Shown piece by piece: positions 1-11,369 of a stretch of 29,978 nucleotides of DNA (its first letter is position 1; each line of letters opens with the position of its first letter). This DNA comes from Mnemiopsis leidyi. Its lineage: Eukaryota; Ctenophora; Tentaculata; Lobata; Bolinopsidae. Position numbers and translations under genes: made by a program. Location of the stretch: the NCBI GenBank assembly GCA_000226015.1, contig JH153143.1:17203-47180 (forward strand). The letters run 5' to 3'. The notes under the pieces were generated by a model that saw nothing but the letters and a program-made list of their open reading frames with translations, did not search any database and was not told the origin of the DNA.

Positions 1-297
1 AATCTAGAGATACACTTGTATAATAACATTCACATTCCCTAAACCAGCTACAACGACTACGACGGAGCAGTAAGAATCTAGAGATACACTTGTATAATAA
101 CACTTCACATTCCCTAAACCAGCTACAACGACTACGACGGAGCAGTAAGAATCTAGAGATACACTTGTATAATAACATTCACATTCCCTAAACCAGCTAC
201 AACGACTACGACGGAGCAGTAAGAATCTAGAGATACACTTGTATAATAACATTCACATTCCCTAAACCAGCTACAACGACTACGACGGAGCAGTAAG
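1..297. repeat. 74-bp minisatellite, 4 copies
   Basis: Four head-to-tail copies begin at 1, 75, 150 and 224. Three are 74 bp and the second is 75 bp, with one extra T. They are otherwise nearly identical, so the array is young. Each copy begins AATCTAGAGA and ends CGGAGCAGTAAG. The array runs straight into the exon at 298, whose first bases (AATCTGGA) resemble the start of every copy. It therefore looks like an intronic tandem duplication that includes the 3' splice site. The array may continue left of the window. Confidence 0.93.
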
Positions 298-514
298 AAT
301 CTGGAACTGGTTGAAGGAGTACGAGCTGGATGTAGACCAGACGGTGCTGGACAAGTTCGAACGTTTCTTCGTGGAGAACGATCCTATAGGTCTGATGACG
401 AAGAGTATTCCCGCGCAGTTGCGGGAGCAGGACGAGTACATCCCGCAATACCCCGACTTGATTAACGATAATCTACTGAGGATCGGAGACTGGGGTATCG
501 AACCTGAGGCTTGA
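298..514 (+). CDS. C-terminal exon of an unrecognised protein
   Basis: The frame is open from the end of the minisatellite to a TGA at 512-514. It encodes about 71 residues that start near RIWNWLKEYELDVDQTV and end NLLRIGDWGIEPEA. The composition looks genuinely coding: amphipathic and acidic, with few low-complexity residues. It has no start codon of its own. The likely 3' splice site is GCAG (290-293) or TAAG (294-297), both of which also occur in every upstream repeat copy. I do not recognise the family and see no membrane segment or catalytic motif. The upstream exons lie outside the window. From 515 to about 1000 I see only AT-rich sequence, presumably 3' UTR and intergenic DNA. Confidence 0.6.
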
Positions 515-1006
515 TATTGCATAAGATTCGTATGGGACATTAATTGATATTGCGCTCGTTTTTAGTCACAATACTTGTTATGTAAACTTTGTTTCTATGA
601 GAACAATTTTAAGTAATTGAACATAACCATGAGAATTGAGGGATGCGAAAGAACTTCTATTTTGGGAGACAGAGTTTTTGCCTGGTCACCTGAACATGAA
701 TCTCTGGTTTGAAAACTAATTTCACTTCTACTTCTTTCGAACTTAAAGTTTGTTTGATAAATTGTGGGTTGTTGAGGTACATGTAATTATGTCATTAGAA
801 ATTTATTTAAGTTATTATAAGGTCCTGAACATTGTGTATTACCACTGCACGTTCAAAGTTTCAATTTGACTGTTATTTTGAAACCTGATACCTAGATAAA
901 ACAAGTTGTTAGGTTCATGCTATTCTACATTTTGATAAATCTTACTGTGAAACTTCAAATTTTCTATGCCAGTTGGATTACATGCCTGAATGTAACTTGC
1001 TCTCAC

Positions 1007-1246
1007 GTAACCATGATAACACTGATATTTCTACCGTTACACAGACGTAACCATGGTAACACTGACATTTCTACCGTTACACAGACGTAACCATAGTAAC
1101 ACTGACATTTCTACCGTTACACCGACGTTACCATGGTAACACTGACATTTCTACCGTTACACAGACGTTACCATGGTAATACTGAGATTTCTACCGTTAC
1201 ACCGACGTAACCATGGTAGCACTGATATTTCTACCGTTACACAGAT
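1007..1246. repeat. 40-bp minisatellite with X-box-like palindromes, 6 copies
   Basis: Six copies have an exact 40-bp period. Their GTAACCATGGTAAC-like cores start at 1007, 1047, 1087, 1127, 1167 and 1207. The cores vary slightly: GTAACCATGATAAC, GTAACCATGGTAAC, GTAACCATAGTAAC, GTTACCATGGTAAC, GTTACCATGGTAAT and GTAACCATGGTAGC. The rest of each unit is ACTGAYATTTCTACCGTTACA. The core matches the known RFX X-box/EF-C consensus (GTTNCC, AT, GGNAAC). The array ends 5 bp before the NDUFS3 start codon, so it is either promoter or 5' UTR. If transcribed, most copies would carry an upstream ATG. Confidence 0.9.
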
Positions 1247-1251
1247 GTAAA

Positions 1252-3376
1252 ATGATGAGTAGCAGTGCACTACGATGTTTAGCACGACCGGTAGCCGGGC
1301 TGTTAACTAGACGAGTCTTAGCTCCAACCAGCTCCAGGCTCTTGTCAGACGTTAACGACTTTTACAAGGTAAATATCTACTGTACTGTACTGTACTTAGT
1401 TACCGTACTTATTTACATCAGTCTTGGAAAAACTTAAAATTGCAAGTAAATCTTGGCGTCTTGATGAGTGAACTTGATAAAATGATTAAAAATTTATCAT
1501 GTGATTTAAAAATAAACAAGTGTATGAAAGTATAACTTGAAATGATCTAGACCTGCGCATGATACAAAATTTCGTAATTCCGTCATGTGCTCTATCTCTT
1601 TTCAGTTTTAACTTTGATTGCGTGCATGATTAGGAGGTTTGTTCATCATGCTATGTACATGTACACGAATATAAATACAAGTAAATCATATTCTTATATA
1701 ACATGTCAACATATATTTTACTCCACACTCCCACCTCAGTCACACAAAGCACGTGATGTTATAATAAGACGTGAAGACGACGTTGCGGAATGTGCTACTT
1801 ACCCCGATGTAGACAGACTTGAGAAGTTTGGTAAGTTCCGATACTATCAACTTGATAAGTATTTCAAATATTTCAGTTTTAGTTGGCTTTATTGAGACTA
1901 TAAAATTGCTATGTTTTACTAATAATTATTTCTGTCTTCTTGACTTTGTTGGGACTAGAAACTTGATATGTATTGTCGGAAAAGAGATGTTGTCCTAGTA
2001 ATATAATATCTTGTACAGGTCAATACGTTGCCACAATCCTGCCCAAATATGTACAAGATGTCAGAATGACTAGTCTCAACGAATTGGAGATTCTCATTCA
2101 TCCGGAAGGTATGTTATATCGCATTGTGTACACTATATCAAGGCCAAGTACATGACCGTTGAGTGTGAAAGTTACTGTCATTATTTTTTCCTTCTTTTAT
2201 TGCTCTCAGTGGCTAGTTAATCATCCTATTTCTTCAAAATAACTGTCCATGCAATTTTTTGAAGTTAATCATGACAACTCCGTTATCCTTGTTCCGTTAT
2301 CAAGCTTTGTGAATGTTATTTGATAACTACAAAAACAGAGAAACGAAAAACAGAAATATAACAGGAGTAGTGCCAGTACTTGGAATGTTGAGGGACCACA
2401 CAAACGCCCAGTTTAAAGGACTGATGGAGATAACAGCAGTGGACGTGCCCTCCCGACCGTACCGGTTTGAGCTGGTCTACTGTCTGCTGTCACACCACTA
2501 CAACTCACGCTGCATCGTCAAGACTTACACTGACGAACTGACTCCTGTAGATTCAGTAACTGCGCTGTTCAAGTCCGCCGACTTCGGAGAGAGGGAGGTA
2601 TGGTAGACTTGTAGTTTCTCCGTTATATCTTCATGTAAATAGTTAACTCACATAGAATACTAGAGTTTTGAGTAAATGAGATAGATTTTTGTCTAATTTT
2701 GTTTCCAATACTTACATCAGAGTTCGATTTCACTGTTTTAACGTTCTAATTTCCGTTAAATAATAACTATTGTCAGGTATGGGACATGTTCGGGGTATTC
2801 TTCTCGGGACATCCCGACCTGCGGAGGATTCTCACAGACTACGGGTTTGACGGTCATCCCTTCCGTAAAGACTTCCCTCTGACTGGTTACACTGAGGTTA
2901 GTACTGTGTTTTTCTGTTTGTTTTTCTGTTAGTGGGCGTGTCCGGTTCGTAACAATACCTTTCTCAGCACTGTACTGTACATAGTACTCTGTGCATTGTA
3001 TACTGTACATTGTATTACATTGTACACTGAACATTGTATATGTACACTGTAGTCTGTACATTGTATAACATTGTACACAGTACATTGAATTATATTGTTC
3101 ACTGCACATTACATTACATTGTACACTGCACACTGTACACTAAGCATTACTCTTCTCAAGGATGTACACTAAACCCCCTAAACCACCCAGGTACGTTACG
3201 ATAACGAACTAGGACGAGTAGTATACGAACCTGTAGAAGTAGCCCAGGAGTTCCGCAAGTTCGAGATGGACACTCCCTGGGAACTGTTCCCGAACTACCG
3301 GGAAGTTCCGCAACACTTGCTGGAGGCCGCCGCGGAGAAGGCTGCACAGGAGGAGGGTGCTGATGAGAAGAAGTGA
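1252..3376 (+). CDS. NDUFS3: NADH dehydrogenase iron-sulfur protein 3 (complex I 30-kDa subunit)
   Basis: This is a subunit of the peripheral arm of mitochondrial complex I (family Complex1_30kDa/NuoC), part of the ubiquinone-reducing module. It has six exons: 1252-1368, 1740-1830, 2019-2108, 2365-2597, 2777-2896 and 3191-3376. All junctions are GT-AG and in phase, giving about 277 residues (human has 264). The first exon is a typical matrix-targeting presequence, rich in Arg, Ser and Leu and without acid until the cleavage region. Recognisable family stretches are [58 protein letters not shown] and [13 protein letters not shown]. The last is the 30-kDa signature. The tail is Glu/Lys rich. 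The start at 1252 was chosen because it opens the presequence; an in-frame ATG at 1213 lies inside the repeat array. The identification is secure. Confidence 0.97.
2965..3147. repeat. TGTAC-rich tandem repeat in NDUFS3 intron 5
   Basis: This is a degenerate array of TGTACA/TTGTACAC/CATTGTAT words spaced roughly 10-16 bp apart, between the exons at 2777-2896 and 3191-3376. TGTACA is itself palindromic, so the array could fold on itself. The same vocabulary fills katanin intron 2 (4578-4806), and a short (CTGTA)n run sits near 1378 in NDUFS3 intron 1. The long open frames across it are artefacts of the repeat. Confidence 0.75.
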
Positions 3377-3818
3377 GGGGGGTTCCTACGGGACTTATTA
3401 ACACTGATTAATTTATTTTTACTTGAGTCTGTCTCGGGAAGTAGGCTTGATTCTCGCCAGACTTGATAATACTATGTTGGTTTGTTAATGGCTTAATGTT
3501 TTCGTATGAGTTCAATGTTAAAAGGGTGAAGAAATATGAGTGTACATTTTTACTACATCAGCTAGAATTCTAGCCCGTCAGTTGTATGGATTTGTCATTT
3601 TCTGTACCCTAATGTTAACATCATAGAACATCTTACAATGACTAACTTCCGAGTTTTCTTCTGTTTCGTATTTCTTTCCAATCACCAAACCAACATTTTG
3701 ATATTTACAGAACCAATTTAAATTCGCTTCATCCTTAACCATTCGCTTAACCATTCGCTTTATCCTTAACAATTGCTTACTCTTGAAGTTCCTCTCCTAA
3801 CTTAACACACATTTAGCG

Positions 3819-6400
<2,582 letters not shown>

Positions 6401-6842
6401 AGTATATTGAGTTTAAAGTGAAGTTATTGTATTATGATGAAATACATTTGATACTCTTATTGTGAAAAATTTTATAATGGAGAATCGACGAATTAATTCA
6501 AAATATATATGTACAAAATTTTAATAGTGTATTTATGAGCTTTTATTGAAAGTTTAGTAAATTGTATAAATTGTATCGAGCTAACTTTCATGTCATCATA
6601 ACAAGCACCTTCTATTTTCATTCAGATTTGAAGGCCTTTGCAAGTGTGACGAGAATATAATTCTCGATATCTTGAAACATGTGGGAAAAATAAAAAAGTA
6701 CTCTAAATTTTCAAGTTTGACCAACTGTTAAAATTTTGAAGCTGTGTTTTTTGAGTGCGCGGCTCAGTAAGTGAGCTTAGAAATCAAAGTCTAAAGACAA
6801 GTGCGCAAAGCACGTACCACCGTGATAGTTTAACAGTAGAAT

Positions 6843-7003
6843 TTAGTGGGCGTTTTATCCGGAGGTTGTCTGACTTTGTCCGACCCTCATTCTCCTCCCG
6901 GAGAATAAAATGACGGGAGGGTGCGCGCTGCTGTACAATCCGGAGGGCGTTTTATCCGGAGGGCTTCTTGTTCGGAGGGCTTCTTGTCCGGAGGGCGTTA
7001 AGT
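6843..7003. repeat. TCCGGAGGGC repeat cluster
   Basis: The word GGGCGTTTTATCCGGAGG occurs near 6848 and again near 6945. It is followed by GGCTTCTTGTTCGGAGG and GGCTTCTTGTCCGGAGGGCGTTA, so about five TCCGGAGG words occur at roughly 17-bp spacing in the second block. An ATTCTCC-TCCC-GGAGAAT inverted repeat sits between the two blocks near 6888-6905. The GC content is well above the surroundings, which suggests insertion or a structured element. No protein is encoded. Confidence 0.6.
6866..6940 (+). repeat. Dispersed repeat, copy 1
   Basis: Shared blocks with a second locus at about 12428-12502, in the same order and orientation: TTGTCTGACTTTGTC (one mismatch at the first base), then GAATAAAATG, CGGGAGGGTGCGC and GTACAA. 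The spacers between the blocks differ. Two collinear multi-block matches 5.5 kb apart imply an interspersed element family. I see no coding capacity, tRNA-like box B or tail that would assign a class. Confidence 0.6.
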
Positions 7004-7163
7004 CCCCGTTCTTCTGCTATTCCACTGAAAGCAGAATATGGGAATTTCTTGACGAAAGAATATGATATACTCTGTCTGTCTACCGTTCAGCTTTGAGCTG
7101 CGAGAGTCGGGTACCACGGCGCCCCGACAAGGAACTTCTTTGCTACACGTTGCATAGCGCGGC

Positions 7164-7192
7164 GGCGTGGCCGCGCGCAGCGCGGCCACGCC
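7164..7192. other. GC-only 13-bp-stem hairpin
   Basis: The left arm 7164-7176 (GGCGTGGCCGCGC) pairs perfectly with 7180-7192 across a 3-base loop (GCA). The stem is 13 bp with a single A-T pair. It is embedded in a C/G-rich patch ending CCCCCCCGGG. As RNA or single-stranded DNA it would be very stable. No run of T follows, and this is a eukaryote, so I do not call it a terminator. Confidence 0.8.
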
Positions 7193-7797
7193 CCCCCGGG
7201 TCACAACGTGAGACAAAAACTTCTAACATAATTATAAACGAGATGACCGCTCAAAGCCTTACTTGCCTGGGGACCTCATGTCACTCCTCAATCTTTGTTG
7301 CCTTGCTCCGATCGGAGGGGACCGTACTCGTAGAGAGAGCCACGCAACGCGATATTGATATAATGCCTTGCCAGATACGCAGGACTTTCTGACCAAAAAG
7401 TCGTTTGTCTGGCAGACTGTGTCACTGCATGGAGATAGTCGAACATCTTTCAAGCTGTCCCATATATGCAAAAACCAAGGATCAGGGTGTTTGGGCGTAC
7501 GTAACAAGGTCATCAATGTCAAAGACATGAACAGCGAACTCAATTACAATAGACTAACTCTAAGTTCAGTAAATAAATTAACACTAATTACAGAGATACT
7601 CCATTTCTCGCTTACAGTTTGGTGGCCATCAGAAACTCTTGTCCTCCTTAGAAACTTCTAATCATATGTTTTCGCGTTGATACGGTGATACCCGTCTCTT
7701 GCAGCTCAAACTAAAAGCTGGAGGAGATCGTTAGAACGGTTAATGTTATAGACGGATATAATCTCGTCAAATTATATGGAAATTAGGGGTCGGGTTT

Positions 7798-7851
7798 GCT
7801 CGAACTGACAAATTAGGGGTCGGGTCAGTTCGAGCAATTGCTCGAACTGAC
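7798..7851. repeat. Nested inverted repeats with 28-bp perfect palindrome
   Basis: Positions 7824-7851 are a perfect palindrome; each half is GTCAGTTCGAGCAA or its complement. The half-site TTGCTCGAACTGAC also occurs just upstream (about 7797-7809), preceded by ATTAGGGGTCGGGT. That sequence is repeated before the palindrome at 7811-7825. There are thus three copies of one 14-bp half-site in mixed orientation, plus a direct repeat. It looks like abutting terminal inverted repeats of a small DNA transposon or its deletion product, but no transposase or second end is visible. Confidence 0.75.
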
Positions 7852-8283
7852 AATTAAAAGAAGAATTAGACACTGAGGATCCATTAGATCAGAGCTGCAT
7901 AGAAGTGGTTAAAATTCTCAGTTGTGAATGACTATGATGTACTAGTAACTAGTTAATTACGTTAACAAGTACGACATTAATCACGTTGATGACGCATTTT
8001 CATACAGAAATTGTGAACTAATTCCAAGGTGTAATTTCGAGTGTTGACCTAGTTAGTATGGTAGCTGCATTGACACTGAGAATGCCTAACTTTACAATAT
8101 TGAGAGATTTTGCTCTGCATCGCAGCTTGTTTGATGGTTGAACTGTAGATTGATAATTGATATAACTTTACCACCATTGGTTTGATAAATTGTGAATATC
8201 ATTGCATACTTGTCAATTGATCCTTGCTATTATAAAACAGAATGCTCTTAGTATAAATCATCAACCCTAAGCCTGAAGCTGAC

Positions 8284-10175
8284 ATGCCCGATGACATTTC
8301 CTCACTTTCCCCTGTAAGGAGAATACTCCGCCGTAACAACACCATTGTGCTGCTGCACCGACTGAGAGAAGTCAGGAAACGTAACAGAGAGTCCATCAAA
8401 CGTAGCAGACAGCGGATAAGGGAATCCCCGCAAGTTAGGAGAAGCACGAGGTTTGAAGTGAAAAAAGCAGAAACTCCCGGTATTGCCGGACCAAGTAATC
8501 TAGGGACGGATCATGAGAGTAGACCAAACGAAAAGATATCAGGAGAGCTTAGTGAACTAGGAATAGAACCATTCAAGGAGCTAGTAACTGTTTGGAGTAG
8601 AGCAGACTCGCTAAAACGGCCGAAATCATTGACAATAGTTGGAATGGACCAAATGACAGAAACTGGCCGAGTATGTGACGATCAAAGGGGAGCTTCTTTC
8701 AATTCCAAAAGACACTCCAAGCCAGTAGTTAAAGATATAATTTTTCAAGAGCAAAACAGAGACGTTTTACTAGATCTAACGCCCTCTAGATTACCCCAAG
8801 TGCCCGAGCAAGACATAATCGTCACGAACACAAACGATGACGTCACCTTTGCTACACCTCCTAGATCACATCTTGACATAAAAGCCATCACACCAGTTCT
8901 TAACATGGAGGAGGAGGCTAGGAGGAAGGTCGCTCAGTACAGCAACCCCTTCCTGCAGGACCTCTACAGGAAGGAGAGAATCTTACTGATGGCTCGGATA
9001 ATGGCAAAGGTTGAGAAGGTGAGTAAGTACGTGCATATCAAAACTTTTCGTTCATTTCTGACTTACCTACAGGTTGGATACAATTGATTGATATGAGTTA
9101 ATTCAGCAGCAAAAGCTTTTCTGTCATTGTCACACAAGATTAACAATTCAAATAACATGTTACCGCTTGCTAATGCTATGGTATTGACGTATTGTCTTTA
9201 CCGATAATGGTTCTGCCGGATATTGAAGATTGATCGATTGTCAATGTTTCCGAAACTGTACCTACAGCAGACTATTTATACTTCTGAGAAGCTCTATATT
9301 TGATGGAGACGTCACATTTCATTTCTGTGGTGATTGACGTTGCAATTGCTCGAAGTTGTCGCTCAAAAAAGCTCTACAGTATACAGCTACAAATTGTCAC
9401 TTTACCTTTATCATGAGCGACACCCCTTAACTGTAACATTTTTCTCCTGCCCTTCTGCTGACTACATACCAACAGCCTCCCTGATCTCCTCAAGAAGATG
9501 CAAGTTGCAACTAGTCCGATACACAGAGGGGGACCTCCCACCACCACATCAACGTCCAGAGTTTTCCCGTCCCCTGAACATCAGCTTAGAGCTTTACATC
9601 TCAAGGGTTCATCGTCACCCCCTCTTCAGATGAAAGGAAGACGAGACACTCTGAAGATTCTGCGAGATTTGAAGGAGATACATTTAGAAAAACGCCAGGA
9701 ATTATCAAAACGGCGATGGGCTAAAAGTATCCAATTGGAAGGGACGAAGGAAACAAAAGAGGATGGCCAAAAACTTTTTGGAGCTGCGGATTTTATAGAT
9801 GAGGAGAAAGATTTAGTGAATTCTGTAAAAACATTAGTCAAAAATCGGCAGGCAGAGTTAGAAGTTATCAAGCTTCCCGATTTTGCTCACACACTCATTA
9901 CCTCTAAGTCTGGTCACGGGTTTAAGGAAATGTCTGTCTCTTTACCATCACTACCCGAAATTGAAGCCCAAACAACAACATCCCTGAAAGTTGAAGAATT
10001 CGACCCCAGAGGAGAACCTCTCACTACAGAAACATCAGCACCCAAGACGTTGCAGGGGAAGGACATGTGGCAGAGAGTTAACCTCCGGACCCAGAAGAAG
10101 TTCAAGATGGCAGTAGCTCAGGAGAAAGTTGTCCTGATGAACAGGGTCGTCGGGAAGATTAACTACGAGGGAAGG
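8284..10175 (+). CDS. Unrecognised basic protein part encoded by two related large exons, probably the N-terminus of the CD225 gene
   Basis: Exon 1 (8284-9018) starts with ATG and ends at a GTGAGT donor. Exon 2 (about 9495-10175) follows acceptor CTCAAG and ends at GTAAGG. Both junctions are phase 0, giving about 245 + 227 residues. The sequence is rich in Arg, Lys, Ser and Thr, predicted disordered with short helices, and has no membrane segment. I do not recognise it. The halves resemble each other. Each begins with a basic helix (RRNNTIVLLHRLREV...RESIKR against RRDTLKILRDLKEI...QELSKRR). Each ends in a similar helix (KERILLMARIMAKVEK against QEKVVLMNRVVGKINYE) directly before its donor. 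This suggests tandem exon duplication. Exon 2 also has its own ATG at 9498, so it could be an alternative first exon. The next phase-0 acceptor is the CD225 exon at 10475, which makes one gene likely but unproven. Confidence 0.6.
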
Positions 10176-10313
10176 GTAAGGGCGAGAAGATTAACTACGA
10201 GGGAAGGGTAAGGGCGGGAAGATTAACTACGAGGGAAGGGTAAGGGCGGGAAGATTAACTACGAGGGAAGGGTAAGGGCGGGAAGATTAACTACGAGGGA
10301 AGGGTAAGGGCGG
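10154..10313 (+). repeat. 32-bp minisatellite carrying a 5' splice site, 5 copies
   Basis: Units start at 10154, 10186, 10218, 10250 and 10282 and read GAAGATTAACTACGAGGGAA then GGGTAAGGGCGG. The first 22 bases of copy 1 are the end of the upstream coding exon, and the rest is the start of its intron. Each copy therefore repeats an exon end plus a GGGTAAGG donor. The 32-bp period is not a multiple of three. Use of copy 2 would shift the frame, and reading past it meets a TAA at 10207-10209, so only the first donor keeps the CD225 frame. Confidence 0.92.
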
Positions 10314-10474
10314 GAAGTTCTCTCCAAGACCAGCTCAGATAATATGAATCCCTAGTCCCTACACTTTTCTCAAGAAAAAGACGGCTTTATCATGAAATAG
10401 TAAAATCAGATCAGAGTCGTGTGCTGTACTATCGTCATGCCAATTTCTTAAACCAACTGTCCAAATTATTTCAG

Positions 10475-11369
10475 GATCGTATCCCCTCCAACACACTACT
10501 ATCCTTTCTATCCATGCTATTTTGCTGTTTCTGTATTGGCTTCATGGCCCTGGGGTCCAGCGTAAGAGCCAAGGAGTGTAAGATGAAGAAGCAATACTAC
10601 GGAGCAAAGTAAGTTTTACTTTTAGCAGTATCCAAAAACTATTAGTTTCATTCAAAAAGATGTTGGTTAATGGTTTTATTCCATAAACTGTTGGTTTCAT
10701 TCCTGAAATTGTCCTATTTTCCACAATCAAGTATAAATCAGTTCTTATACTTCTTGAGTTTTAAGTCTAAGATCTAAGATTTTCCTTACATTTCAGGATC
10801 CACGCCAACAGGGCAAAACGTTGGGCAATAGCTGCTATAATTGCCGGAATTTGTATTTACGGTTTCTGTGGCTGCATGTACTTTGTGTATGACATTGCGG
10901 AGAGGTTTGCTACAAACCACGTCGGTTACGATGAGATCGCTGGAAAGGAGGTCAGTTTGTAATAGGATTTTTACGTTTTCCTGCTCTTTTAAAAAACCCA
11001 ACGTTTTCTATTTTCACTTTGACGTCAAAAATAAGTTTGTAAATTTGTTTTTCGTGTTGTCAGTTTGTGTTTTATGTGTTCGGCTTGTGTTTATGTGTTT
11101 ACCTCCTCTTAATGAAGACTAACTGTTCTCTCATTGATGTCAAAAATTTGATGACTATTATTTGATGAACATTATTTGATGACTATTTATCAAATTGTGT
11201 AATTACATTATCAATAAATTTCTATCACAATTATCCCCAGGTTATTCAACACAAAGACATCAGAGAAGTTAAGGAGGAAGACGTTCACAACGATGCAGAC
11301 AGATTTGGAGAGAAATTTGGGGGATTTTTTGAGGGGTTAAATCCTGGAAATGGTCGGACCAAGGGATGA
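10475..11369 (+). CDS. CD225/dispanin family membrane protein (IFITM/SYNDIG/PRRT-like domain)
   Basis: Three coding exons, 10475-10608, 10797-10950 and 11241-11369, are in phase and end in TGA. The first exon opens with DRIPSNTLLSFLSMLFCCFC and continues IGFMALGSSVRAKECKMKKQ. This is the CD225 layout: a re-entrant or first hydrophobic segment with a Cys cluster, then the conserved charged loop with A-SVRAK. The second exon continues YYGAKIHANRAKRWAIAAI followed by the second hydrophobic segment (IIAGICIYGFCGCMYFVYDI). The third is a hydrophilic tail ending GLNPGNGRTKG. In the family, members bind membranes with palmitoylated cysteines near the first segment and act in vesicle fusion control or synapse assembly. 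The specific role here is unknown. No ATG precedes the domain in its own exon, so the N-terminus must come from upstream, most simply the exons at 8284-10175. Confidence 0.85.

Larger units (their letters stand above)
6401..8283. other. Intergenic region with repeats, no gene called
   Basis: This lies between katanin and the next gene. 6401-6740 is AT-rich and probably includes the katanin 3' UTR. 6840-7200 is unusually GC-rich and contains a TCCGGAGGG repeat cluster, a GC hairpin and a dispersed repeat, each listed separately. Open frames at 7093-7661 on both strands have no family I recognise, no conserved motif and no splice context. 7780-7855 carries nested inverted repeats. A TATAAAA at 8231-8237 is a possible core promoter for the gene starting at 8284. 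Confidence 0.6.

Noticed and set aside
1213-1251. In-frame upstream ATG of NDUFS3
   Set aside because: It lies in the repeat array and would put a repeat-derived sequence before a good mitochondrial presequence; 1252 is the simpler start.
1230-1252. Spliced-leader acceptor just before NDUFS3 (TTCTACCGTTACACAG)
   Set aside because: The same sequence occurs in all 40-bp repeat units, so it gives no specific evidence of trans-splicing.
7093-7661. Overlapping ORFs in the intergenic region
   Set aside because: No recognised family, no splice context, and similar-length frames on both strands.
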